Part shown: piece by piece, positions 33,323-43,777 of the stretch
Numbering within the stretch: position 1 is the stretch's first letter
Layout of the letters: every line of letters begins with the position of its first letter
Source of the DNA: Carnegiea gigantea
Lineage: Eukaryota > Streptophyta > Magnoliopsida > Caryophyllales > Cactaceae
NCBI GenBank assembly: GCA_029747015.1
Contig: JAKOGI010001960.1
Location: 1-64,000 of the forward strand
Reading direction: 5' to 3'
Length of the DNA: 64,000 bases
Notes under the pieces: model-generated
Databases searched by the model: none
What the model saw: the letters and a program-made list of their open reading frames with translations, nothing else
What the model was told of the DNA's origin: nothing
Made by a program: the position numbers and the translations under genes

Positions 33323-33337
33323 AAAAAGGGGAGAATT
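33323..33337 (+). promoter_or_regulatory. SIRE polypurine tract
   Basis: AAAAAGGGGAGAATT-type purine run directly before the TGTTAG start of the 3' LTR. It primes plus-strand synthesis. The 33178-33322 spacer has no gene. Confidence 0.8.
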
Positions 33338-34843
33338 TGTTAGAATGTATAAAGTTTGGATAATAACAAATCCAAGTGTTGTTGTTGTTGCTCCAAACAG
33401 GCTTTCCAAACAGGACCTTACTGCTATTCTCAATGTATTAAAACTGCTTGACTAATGGTTTATCAAGAACAGGTACTCAAGTCAGCAATGTAAGAACACC
33501 TGTGAGAAACAGGTTCTGTGAGGTGTTTTGAAGCATATCCTGAGAAGTGTTTGAAACATAAGATATGTGCAGCTGTGACAAACAGGTTCCGTGCGGTGTT
33601 TGAAGCATATTCTGTGAAGTGTTTGCAGCAAAGTCGTTCTACAAGATGACTAGTGGTTACAACAAGATGTCTTGATTTGATTTGGTTTTATATTTTTAGA
33701 CTCTTGTTAATATGCCAATTAGAAAGTTTTAATTTACCACTCACTGGAAACGGTTTTGCTTTTCGGAAAATATTTCGGATCACCCTTCAGAACAACCCTG
33801 GAAACAGGGCGATCAGGGTGTTTCCAGAATAAGCTGCGAAAAACTACTTTGCACGATTTTTATCTTTTGGATTTTGAGCAGCTTCTTCAAAGATTTGCAA
33901 GAAAGATTTTTCTATGGAGTATCTTATTCTTTACCCTAAAAAACGGTTATCAAAAATCTTAAGGGATTTGCAAAATCTTTTTGAATAAAAAGAATATCCA
34001 ATTTTTGGCAAGTGGATAAGGTAGTTGAGAAAAACATGGGCTAGCTGCTAAAGAACACCGCCTTATGCATGCGGTTCAGGAAGTGTTTTTCAGCTCATGT
34101 CACCTTACCCCTTGTAGCTAAAGGATTCTATTTTCTCTAGGATTTTAGTTTCCAAAAATTTCAGAAATAGTTTTTCCATCCCTTGTGGGTAAAGGATTCT
34201 ATATTCTTCAGATTTTTTAGTTTCCAAAAATTTGATGAATTGTTTTCCAAGCACTATAAAAGGCGGCTTCTTACAATCTTGGAGACATCGGTTTTCAGAG
34301 AGAAAAAATATGAGTTCATGAGCTAAAACGTTTGAAAAGAAAACCGAGCCTTGTGAGTGAATTAATTGAGCTTTCAAAGTTGGCATACTAGGACTTCATT
34401 GTACCCTATATTAGCTTAGTTAGAGAAGCATTGTAATAGGGTGTTTTTTTCTTTACATTCTTCTTTCACAAGAGTGAGTAGAGTGTGTGTCCAAATCAAG
34501 GGGATTTTGGACGTGGGGTAACTTGTTTTAGGGAAGACAGGTTATGTGTGTTACAAGTTGTAACAAAGAGTGTTACTATTGTAACGTGATTAGCCCGTTT
34601 AGTGAAGTGTTTAAATCCTACACGAGGTAGGTCGTGGTTTTTAACCTCAGTTGGGCTAGAGGTGTTTTCCACGTAAAAATCCTGTGTCCATTATTTCCGC
34701 ATTCAATTTTGTTGGATTTTCGCTTCTGCTTATCTCAGAAACAACCTGTGCGAACAGGGTCTAAGACTGTTTGTCAGCAACTTGCGAAAATCGGGCACCA
34801 CAATTCACGCCCCTCTTGTGGTTGTGTGCTCTCTAATTCAACA
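33338..34843 (+). repeat. 3' LTR of the SIRE element
   Basis: 1506 bp, TGTTAGAATG to AATTCAACA, matching the 5' LTR with roughly 30 substitutions and three one-base indels counted by eye. TATA box at 34255-34262. Confidence 0.92.
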
Positions 34844-35860
34844 AGTAAATACAAAGACTGATGGAAGTTAGATAGAAGAGGGTGGAGGAGGACAAGTCTT
34901 ATATGTTCAAATAGTTTGCAAGTCATCATCCAACCATCTATGATGACACCCCCGACCCTAAGACCTTTGAAGACTGGATTAGGAGGATAGAAAAATTATT
35001 CGATGCCCTTCAGTGTCCTAAAGAGTGGAAGGTAGGATTCGCGGTATTTTACCTCAAAGACAAAGCCGACTTCTAGTGGGCTACAGTAAGGGAAAGACAA
35101 CATGAGCCTGGGTTTGGATGTGGCAAGTTCAAGGAAATGATCAAGGATCATTTCTAGCCCACCTCCCTTCAGAGGGCTAAGGAGAATGAATTTATGCAAC
35201 TGCAGTTGGGGGCATGAGCGTCCTCGAGTACGCCTCCAAATTCATGGAATTGTCACGCTTCGCCCCAACCTTCGTAGCTGATGAGAGGCTGAAAATGAAT
35301 AGGTTTGAGGCCGGGCTAAATCCAACTATCAAGAAACGTATGTCGGTGCTACAGTATGTCACGTACGCCGATATATGACACTGCAGTCAACGTGGAACAA
35401 GCAATGCAGGAGCGAAGCCACTATTTTAATGAACAACGGGGTACTAAGAGGAAGGAGACAATTAGGGAAACTTCCAGATATAGGAGCAGAACCGTAGACC
35501 CACTAGGGGACAACACTCTGGTAATTTCAATCGAGGGGGCCAGTATCCCAACACACAGCCCAAAGTGACCTGCAATGCTTGTGGGAAACCGGGGCATATC
35601 CCAAGAGAATGTCGGACTATGAAGAGGTGCTTCCGCTGTGGAAGCCATCAACACCAGGTGTGGGACTACCCACTTCCCCCACCCTGTCTTAGGTCAAGGG
35701 CAGGGGCAGAGTCAGGGACAGGGGCAGAACCAAGGGCAGGGCAACGACCCCAGTCTTCATACCAGAGTAGGGGAGGGCAGGTGGCCTATCCCAATTAGCA
35801 AAATCGGCCACCTCAGTCGACTCAGTCCCGACCCTCCAACCAACCACCCCGGAACACTGG
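34844..35860 (+). pseudogene. Gag remnant of internal B, 5'-truncated by the SIRE element
   Basis: Begins inside gag. Readable: TPDPKTFEDWIRRIEKLFDA then AVFYLKDKAD, the retrotransposon gag core, and an in-frame segment at 35356-35568 (TAVNVEQAMQERSHYF). Zinc knuckles: CNACGKPGHIPREC near 35571-35612, followed by CFRCGSHQHQVWDY with the last Cys replaced by Tyr. A Gln/Gly-rich low-complexity spacer (35690-35770) precedes protease. Stops at 34925, 35075, 35155 and frameshifts inactivate it. This is the only gag body in the compound, since internal A has lost its own. Confidence 0.75.
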
Positions 35861-35867
35861 GGGCTGG

Positions 35868-36330
35868 GTGTATGTGATGCGAAAAGAGGAAGCTGCGGAC
35901 GCTCCGAACGTAGTGACGGGTACTTTTTTCTTCTTAACTCAGTCTGTAGATGCCTTGTTTGATTCGGGTGCCAGGCACTCCTTTATTTCTGCTAGGTTAA
36001 TTGAGACCTTGGGACTAAACCCCGCCCAAAAAATTCCCCTGTTGTTAGTAATGCTCCCTGAAGGGAAAACTGTATCGTGCGAGGAGTTATATGAGGCTTA
36101 CTCTATGGATATATATGAATTTACGTGTATAAGTTTGAGTTGACTGACTTTGGAATTATTTTGGGAATGGACTGGTTAGCTAAGTACCAGGCTCAGATCG
36201 ACTGCTCCAAACGAAAAATCACCCTAAGAGGGCCGAATGGAGAAAGGATAATACATAGAGGCCAAAAGCCCAGAATAGGAGTAAAATTGGTGTCAGTGAT
36301 GAGGGCTCAAAAGCTGTTTGGCAAAGGGTG
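35868..36330 (+). pseudogene. Protease of internal B
   Basis: Contains the catalytic ALFDSGARHSFISARLIETL (Asp-Ser-Gly) and, after a 13-bp deletion near 36120 that shifts the frame, [20 protein letters not shown]. Length and order match the Gypsy protease. The deletion is absent from internal A, which has the longer text there. Confidence 0.78.
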
Positions 36331-37735
36331 TGAAGGGTTCCTGTGCCACGTAGTTAAGACTGAGGATGCGGGACCATCCCTAGAGGATATCCCTGTAGTG
36401 AGGGAATTCCCAGATGTATTTTCCGATGAAATTCCTGGCATGCCACCTCTTAGGGAGGTGGAATTTTGTATTAACTTGACCCCCGGGGCCACCCCTATTA
36501 CCAAGGCGCCTTATAGGATGGCACCAGCCGAACTCAAGGAATTAAAGGCGCAGTTAGAAGAACTCTTGGAGAAAGAATACATCCGGTCTAGTACATCCCA
36601 GTGGGGAGCTCTGATCTTATTCATGAAGAAGAAAGATGGAACTCTAAGATTGTGTATAGATTACCAGGAGTTGAATAAGATAACGGTCAAGAACCGTTAC
36701 CCTCTGCCCATAATAGATAACTTATTCGACTAACTTCGGGGTGTGAGGACATTTTTCAAAGTTGACCTCCATTCGGGGTACCACTAACTCCGAATCAGGG
36801 ATGAGAATATACCTAAAACAGCATTTCGTACCTGATACGGCCACTATGAGTTCGTAGTGATGCCCTTTGACATCACCAACGCACCCGCAGCATTGATGGA
36901 CCTTATGAACAGGGTCTTTAAACCTTATTTGGATAAATTTGTGGTGGTCTTTATTGACGGCATCCTAATTTACTCGAAAACCCCTATTGAACACACCGAC
37001 CACCTACGGATAGCCCTGGAGGTGTTAAGGAAGAATGAGTTGTATGCCAAGTTCTCGAAATACGAGTTCTGGTTGGAGGAGGTAACCTTCCTCGGTCATG
37101 TAGTAGCCCACAAAGGAGTGTCGGTGGACCCTTAAAAGATTGAGGATGTGACAAACTGTCTCAGACCTAAGAATCCTACGGAAGTAAGGAGTTTCGTGGG
37201 CTTAGCGGGCTATTATCGCCGATTCATCCAAATTTTTTTGAAGATCGCCACCCCGCTTACCAACTTGACTAGAAAGGTCACCAAATATGAATGAACGGAA
37301 AAATGTGAAGAAGCCTTCTAGGAGCTTAAGAAGAGACTAACGAGTGCACCGATACTGGCTCCACCTACTACGGAGTAGGACTTCATAGTGTATAGTGATG
37401 CTTCTAGGAATGGGTTGAGGTACGTGTTAATGCAAGGTGGACGGGTAATAGCGTATGCTTCACGACAGTTGAAGACACACGAGCGAAACTACCCGACTCA
37501 CGACCTGGAGTTAGCCGCGGTCATGTTTGCTTTCAAAATCTGGAGACATTGCCTATACGGGGTTCGTTGTGAAGTATTCATCGACCACCAGAGTCTGAAA
37601 TACCTTTTCTCGTAGAAAGATCTGAATCCAAGACAGACAAGGCGGCTAGAGTTCCTAAAGGACTATGACGTCCATTTTCAGTACCACCCTGGGAAGGCCA
37701 ATGTAGTGGCGGATGCATTGAGTCGCAGGCCATAC
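36331..37735 (+). pseudogene. Reverse transcriptase-RNase H of internal B
   Basis: Same family as internal A. The RT reads [40 protein letters not shown], then after TAA at 36731 FKVDLHSGYH and [17 protein letters not shown]; the catalytic box is [11 protein letters not shown], so the second catalytic Asp has become Gly (GAC to GGC near 36958). TAG at 37319-37321 is at the same codon as in internal A. RNase [31 protein letters not shown] then TAG, and [13 protein letters not shown]. It could not polymerise DNA even if translated. Confidence 0.82.
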
Positions 37736-38720
37736 CCAACGCTGAGTTATTTGATAGCGCTTCTAGATGAGCTATGCCAAGAATTTAGAAGGTTAGAACT
37801 TAATGTAATTACTCCAGGGGCCAAACCTATGCTTTACGCCCTGGAGGCACAACCGACTCTCACAGAGGAAATTCGACTAGCGCAAACCACGGACCCTCAA
37901 CTGGAGCGGATCAGAGAGGAGATATTAGTAGGAAAAGCGCCGGGGTTCGTAATTCACAAGGATGGGACCATATGATTCCATAATCGTGTGTGTGTTCTAG
38001 CTGTAGGGGCACTTAAGAAGAAGATCCTAAACGAGGGACACAATACCTCACACTCGATACACCCTGGGGGTAACAAGTTGTACAAGGACCTGAAGCAGAT
38101 GTTTTGTTAGAGTAACATGAAACAAGAAGTGGCTGGGCATGTGGCAAAGTGCCAGACCTGCCAGCGAGTGAAAATCGAACACCAAAGGCCGGCGGGACTT
38201 TTACAGTCGTTGGATGTCCCTGAGTGGAAATGGGACTCTGTGTCCATGGATTTTGCAAGGAGTTGTCATTGACCCAGAGGAAGCACAATGCGATTTGGGT
38301 TATAGTAGATAGGCTCACGAAGTCGGCATATTTTATAGCCATGAGGAACACATGGATCCTGGATCAGTTAGCTCGAGCCTACCTCGAGGACATCGTACGG
38401 CCACACGGGGTACCCAGCTTCATAGTGTCGGATCAGGATACCCAGTTCCAATCTGAATTTTGGCAGAAGCTGCAGGAAGCATTCGGAACGTTGTTACGCT
38501 TTAGTACTACCTTTCACCCTACAACCGACGATAGACCGAGCGTACTATCCAAACCTTCGAAGATATGCTGCGAGCTTGCGTGTTGGACCTTATGAGCGCG
38601 TCGGATGAACAGCTGGCACTGATTGAATTTTCTTACAACAACAGCTATCACGCGAGTATTGGCTTGGCCCGTACGAGCCACTATATGGGAGGAAATGCAG
38701 GACTCCGCTTTGTTGGCAAG
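37736..38720 (+). pseudogene. Integrase of internal B
   Basis: After the shared TGA (37973-37975) the zinc-binding part keeps [11 protein letters not shown] (both Cys intact, unlike internal A). The core keeps [34 protein letters not shown] (SDRD changed to SDQD, the catalytic Asp retained) and a frameshifted end near 38530. A roughly 6-base change near 38260 disrupts the DFIMGFP block. Inactive. Confidence 0.78.
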
Positions 38721-39312
38721 AGATCGATGAGGCCTTGACCATCACGTCGGAGTTAATCCAAGCCACCATGGACAAAGTAAGAGTGATCCAGGAACGAATG
38801 AAACCCGCCCAGAGCCGCCAGAAGAGTTATGTGGATCGGAGGCATAGACCCCTTGAGTTTCAGGTAGGAGACCAAGTATTTCTTCGCGTTTCCCCAACCA
38901 AGGGAGTCATGAGATTTGGGAAGGCAGGGAAGCTCAGCTCGAGGTACATCGGGCCGTATCCGGTTATACAGCGAATTGGGGAGGTAGCTCACCGACTGGG
39001 GCTATCGACCGGGCTTTAGAGAATACATAATGTGTTCCATGTGTTGCAATTGCGGAAGTACATTTTAGATCCCTTGCACGTAATCGAACCCGAACCCATA
39101 CAGCTCTAGGAAGACCTGTCATATGAGGAATAGCCGATACAGATCCTGGACCGACAGGAAAAGCACCTCCGTAAGAAGACAGTGCCGCTGGTAAAGGTCC
39201 TATGGGCCAGCCATGAGACGTCGGAAGCCACTTGGGAGCCGGAACAGGAGATGTGAGATAAATATCCCCACCTATTTCCATAATCAGGTACGTATCAGTT
39301 TCGAGGACGAAG
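38721..39312 (+). pseudogene. Integrase C-terminal domain and chromodomain-region tail, internal B
   Basis: Open from 38735: MDKVRVIQERMKPAQSRQKS, FQVGDQVFLRVSPTKGV and GKLSSRYIGPYPVIQRIGEV. After TAG at 39017 the tail continues with HNVFHVLQLRKY, EDLSYEE and KKTVPLVKVLW in order. It matches the tail of internal A. Confidence 0.75.
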
Positions 39313-39331
39313 CTTCTTAAGTGGGGTAGCA
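39313..39331 (+). promoter_or_regulatory. Polypurine-tract junction of the Tekay compound
   Basis: CTTCTTAAGTGGGGTAGCA immediately before the TGTAAAACC start of LTR2. Its near-copy occurs inside the LTR itself at 39400-39419. The related sequence before the middle LTR is at 26453-26468. Confidence 0.65.
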
Positions 39332-42315
39332 TGTAAAACCTCAGAAATTCAGGTTGTAATGGTGGCATGTCGCGGCATAGCGAAGTTTTGGGGACGAAAC
39401 TTTCTTAAGTGGAGTAGTATGTAAAACCCCGGAAATTTAATTGGGGGAAAATTATTTTCAGGTTGGACCGACCAAGACCCAAGTCAATCCAAATCAATAC
39501 CAAATGAGTTCTTATGAAATTTATTTTGCTTAAGGAAGCTTTTAATTAATTTTCAATACCCTGGAAGGTTTTAAATCTTCAAAAAAAAAAATTCCCTCTT
39601 TGATTTTTTTTTTTTACTATAAAACTTCTAGTATTACCATTTTTATTATTATTATTATGATTTTTATTTATTATGATTACTAATGTTTTTTTTAATTTAT
39701 TGTCATCACTAGTATTATTTTATTACTTTATTTTTGGGTCTATCTTAAACCTCAATCATCATCAATTACCCCCTTGCCATGAGTTTCTCCCCCAAATCAA
39801 GCTAAATATTTGTTTTATTTTGAGTAAGAATCAAACCCTTCCTAAACCTCTCCTCTTTTTCCCCTTTTATTCCCAAACCTAAAACCCTAACTCCCTCACC
39901 TCTCCCACTCTCTTCCTCACGTCTCTCTCATTCTCTCTCTCTGTGGCCTTGCACTCTATCTCTCTGTTCTCTCTCGCCGCCGACCGCTGTCACCACCACC
40001 GGGCTGCCGCTTCTTACGTTGCCACCCCACTACTACCTTCCCTTGTTTTGCGTTTTCGGCATTAAACTTGAGCGCAGGCGGAAATTCCATTGAACTAACC
40101 CCGTTTCCAACTCGAGGTAATTTTGTAACAATGTTTTGATGGCATTTTATTTTCTTAGCCTTAGTAAAAGTGGTCCTTTGGCATGTTTAGGTCTGGGCAA
40201 GGGTCTAAGGGTGACTAACGGGAACGGGTAAATTTTTGGCAACCCGAATCATGCGAAAACCGTTCATAAAGAGGAAGGGTGATTTGGGCAGAATTGAAAC
40301 CGTTTTTGCCATGACTTTGGAAATTTCGTATAATTAGTCCAGTCGTCTAAAAATCCTGAAATTTTATGGTAGTTAGATCAGGATGTGAAAATCTTGTAGG
40401 TTTTTGGATTGAATGAATTGGAGTTAAGATGAAGGAGTTATGGCCGAAATACTGGACGCTATCAAAAACTGGGCACTGCAAGTATAGTCGGCAGTTTTTA
40501 AAATTTTAGACCTAGCTACTGTGCGATTTTGTAAAAGTGTTAAACATGAAAGTTTTAATATATAAAATTATCTTTCTAAGTTGGGCAAGAAATTGATTTT
40601 TGGAAGTCGGAAGAAAACGTTATGAGGTCTGGAACTTAGACTAAAAGTTTGGGCAGAATCTGGAAAGCAGGCTCTGGGGCTGCTTCATTCTTGATTTTGA
40701 AAACAAAAATCCCTAGGATAGGGTTGGTTGCCAAAAATCATGAAATTTGGTGGGTGGAAACCGCTGGATGTACCGAGCAATTTTTTTTGGAATCGGGCCG
40801 TTTGGAGTAAGGTAGCCCAAGTTGTAATAAATTCTCCCGGGACTATCATAGGGGAAGACAGTCACGAACACTTCATAAATAAGTGAGAATATGTCCTAAT
40901 TTGGGATAGATCCATGCCAAACCTTAAACATAGAAAATGTAGAGGATGACTTAAGGATTCAGGATTGACTTAGAACACTAGAATTGGATATCGGGAACCA
41001 AAGTTATAGCTTCTAGAAGTTGAACTTAGAAACTGGCTAGCCTGAACCTTAACCAGGGTTAAGGTTTAGATGAATCAAAAATCTAGAAATCCTTTTATAA
41101 ATTTATGGAAGGGCCAAGGATGTCCTATATTGAGCATGGACTGACTGTGGGCTGTGTGTGGGCCCAGGTGCGGAGCAGTGAATTTGCTTAAGCAACCGAG
41201 CCCGTAAATTATACGGTATCTAGGTAACAATTATGCCCTAACCCTTCCCCTGCGTTGTTGAAACCATGAACATTTTGGAACTTGAGTAAGAATTTCTGGC
41301 ATTTCTTTTCAAAACTGAAGGGACACTGGTGTATAAAATGAAAGTGATTGCATGATGGAAACTGTATGTTGTGTTATGTCTGGAAGTTGAAACTTACCAT
41401 GTCATGAGAGTTGAAATTTATTTCGATTGTGTTTGGAATTCTTGGATTTCTATTGCGAGTTCTGTGGGGGGAGGTGTTTGAATATGAATGAACTGATTAT
41501 GCTAAGTTTACCTCTGGTAAGAGGTAAGGACTTATTAATTAAAACGAACTGAATGGGGTGAGTTAAATAGATTTGGATTGATTGAAGGCCATTGCCTTCC
41601 CGGGGTAACAAGTGCATGCATGTGAGCGGCAACGTGCCCGGTTGGGACGTAGGCCAGAACTATCGGTAACCATCCATAATGGTAGTAGGCCAGGAAAAGA
41701 TAAGCAGTAACCGCCTGAGAAGCGGTAGGCCAAGAATGAGTTAAGCGGCTGTGCTATGTCAGAGCGCAGGCCATGAGACCCACTAGGGTCGCTCACCCAA
41801 ACGTTCACTGGCACAGATGCAGTTTGAATTAAATTATGGAATTATGATTTTGAAAGTGATGATCAAGGAAGATTGTGATAATGGGCTATGTGCTTGGAAG
41901 ACGTATCGTTGTTCCCTTCCCTCAAATGTTTTCAAAATGGATTTGTGTGCGTCTTTGACTGTTAGGGGTGCTTGTTACTGAGTTTATCTCACTCTTGTAA
42001 AATGTTTTGTTTTCAGGTGATCTAGCTATGCTTGGGACTGGGGACTCGAAAGTAGGGCGAGATTCAAATGCGGAATATGGATGAAATAAATGATAGAAGT
42101 TGTAATAGATAATAGTTGATTTAATTTGTGATGTTAAAGTTTTGAACACTGTAAGGTTGACTTTTTTTCCGAAGACTTGGCATTAATTGTTAGACTTGAT
42201 ATCCAGCATGGTGTTTCTAAGAAGGAAACACGGCAGTAACACCCCGTTTAGGTTTCCGCTGCATTTTCGTTAATAATGGTGTTTAATAATAAATTAGAGA
42301 TCTGGGGGTGTTGTA
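39332..42315 (+). repeat. LTR2 of the Tekay compound
   Basis: 2984 bp from TGTAAAACCTCAG to ..GGGGTGTTGTA (the CA end mutated to TA), followed by CTTTT. It carries the same 88-bp leading unit as LTR1. Similarity to LTR1 rises from weak in the first kilobase to about 95% at the end. A weak TATA candidate (TATAAAA) is at 39618. No gene inside. Confidence 0.82.
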
Positions 42316-42320
42316 CTTTT

Positions 42321-43090
42321 CCTTCCTTTTTGGCCTTCTAAGTCATCTGTGTCCTGTTCTTCATGTTGGCTAGTGATGAATTCAGTAGGGTTGGAACCTG
42401 AGTTAGCTATAGCAAAAGATAAGATAACTATGGGGTCTTCCTTCTTCCTATGCTCTTGCCCAAATATACACTAAAGACATTATTATCAGCTTGATCAATC
42501 TAATATGGTGTAGATTGGTCTTTGTCTTCTGTGGTGACTGCCTCCTCCTTCAACAATTAACAATCACTAAGAACTTCTAGCCCTGGAATTGAGATTCTCT
42601 TTTCCTTTATATAATGGGGTTCAGGGAAGCCATAAAAGGGGAAATTATCTCCCTAACAGAGGAACTATCCATTAAGAGTGTGCGGGTATGACTTTATGGA
42701 GTAGTCCTTCTAGTATCCTTTCTTGGTTGCCATTTTCCATGCTTACTCCTTTCATTGGGCCTCAACTACTTCTTCAAGAGTGGGTTGATACCCTAGTCTA
42801 AATTTATAGTTTTCTTGTTGGTTTAGGGGAAAGGTGGTCCAACTTGTGCTCTTTGGCCCAATGGTAACCCTAGAAAATATGCCCATCTTTTGAGGATGGT
42901 GTTTACATGTAAGTTTGAGTAAGGATCAAAGTCAAGTGGAGCCTGATCCTTTGCCAAGGTTGCTATTGTTTTGAAGTTGTAGAGTTCTTCGTTAGTTTGG
43001 TTATGGTCTACTTATAATACTTGCTCTTGGTTGGTAATAGTGGCACACAGGCTGTTGCCTTTAATGGTTACCATTTTGGCTTTTATCAGC
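42321..43090. other. Tat internal sequence between protease and RT; no clear gene
   Basis: Minus-strand continuation of the Tat polyprotein region after the Tekay insertion. All frames are interrupted and I recognise no motif; by position it should be the protease-RT linker. Confidence 0.5.
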
Positions 43091-43400
43091 ATTTTTATCT
43101 TCTAATGTAGTGTGGAAGAGACCGCTTGATGTGCATGTAGCCATGGGCATCCTAATGGCAAGTTAAAAGTGGCTGGGATATCCAGTACCTGAAATTTTGT
43201 ATTCTTCTCAATGGGACCCACATTGATAGGAAGGAGTACAGTGCCTAGGACTGGCCTCTTCGAGTTATCATCTGCTCAAAGATGTGTCAAAGGAGTTGAA
43301 AACTATCTTTCCTTGATTCTTAATCTCCTTGCAGTTCCTCAGGGACAGACGTTCACAGCTGACCTATTATCCACTAGAGAGAGGGGTATATGTTTATGAA
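43091..43400 (-). pseudogene. Tat protease remnant
   Basis: On the minus strand near 43380-43335 the frame reads LVDNRSAVNVCP then a stop, the Tat/Ogre form of the aspartic protease active site (DNGSSVNVCPL), here with Gly changed to Arg. Further leftward the frame decays. Plus-strand open frames at the same place are shadows. Confidence 0.6.
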
Positions 43401-43777
43401 GACAAGTTATAGTTAAAATACAAGGATTTATTATGTGTTGTGCCTCCTGGTAAAAGACCTTCGCCGTTGAAGGTTATAGTGCCTTTACCAGCAGTGATTG
43501 AGGTGATCATCTATTCAATTGTCGTGTCAGGTGGCAAGTTTATGTTATTCAGCTCTTTAATTAAGAGCTACCAGTGCTTTTGTGAAGCCACTATAAGTGG
43601 CAAGATGGTTAGATCAACGTTAAGCTTTTTGAGCTATTTTAGCACTAGGTTAAACTCTTTTATCTCTGCACCCCTTGTTTTTCCAGGGCCTGCTGAGGGC
43701 TATCTTGGTCTTAATATCACCTAGTCTTTATGAGATTCTAAACCTAGCCTTTGTTCTCTTCTAGAGAGTCTTCCTTC

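Larger units (their letters stand above)
26538..34843 (+). mobile_element. SIRE-lineage Ty1/Copia retrotransposon
   Basis: An 8306-bp plus-strand element with LTRs 26538-28041 and 33338-34843, tRNA-Met primer site, gag with zinc knuckles and coiled coil, protease-integrase, RT-RNase H (the Copia order), and polypurine tract. The RT motifs, long LTRs, large gag and a second purine tract downstream of pol fit the SIRE (Maximus/Sirevirus) lineage. No envelope-like ORF follows RNase H. LTRs differ at about 30 sites by eye (near 2%), the lowest divergence here, so it is the youngest insertion. Its flanks do not match: GAAAC on the left, AGTAA on the right. Confidence 0.87.
18445..42315 (+). mobile_element. 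Compound Tekay/Del-like Gypsy array: LTR-internal A-partial LTR-(SIRE)-internal B-LTR
   Basis: A plus-strand structure inserted in the Tat element. LTR1 (18445-21510) is followed by a tRNA-Met-type primer site, an acidic ORF, a gag stub and pol A to 26440. Then comes the first 69 bp of another LTR (26469-26537), a SIRE element, and without the rest of that LTR a gag and pol B (34844-39331) ending at LTR2 (39332-42315). RT and integrase motifs place both internals in the Tekay/Del group of chromoviruses. The two internals share stop codons, so one descends from the other or both from the same dead source. The outer flanks agree (CTTTT), which argues that the array arose from one insertion and later unequal recombination. 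Confidence 0.75.

Noticed and set aside
43211..43724. Plus-strand ORFs of 62 and 94 codons in the Tat gag-protease region
   Set aside because: Shadows of the minus-strand protease and gag remnants, where the recognisable motifs lie.
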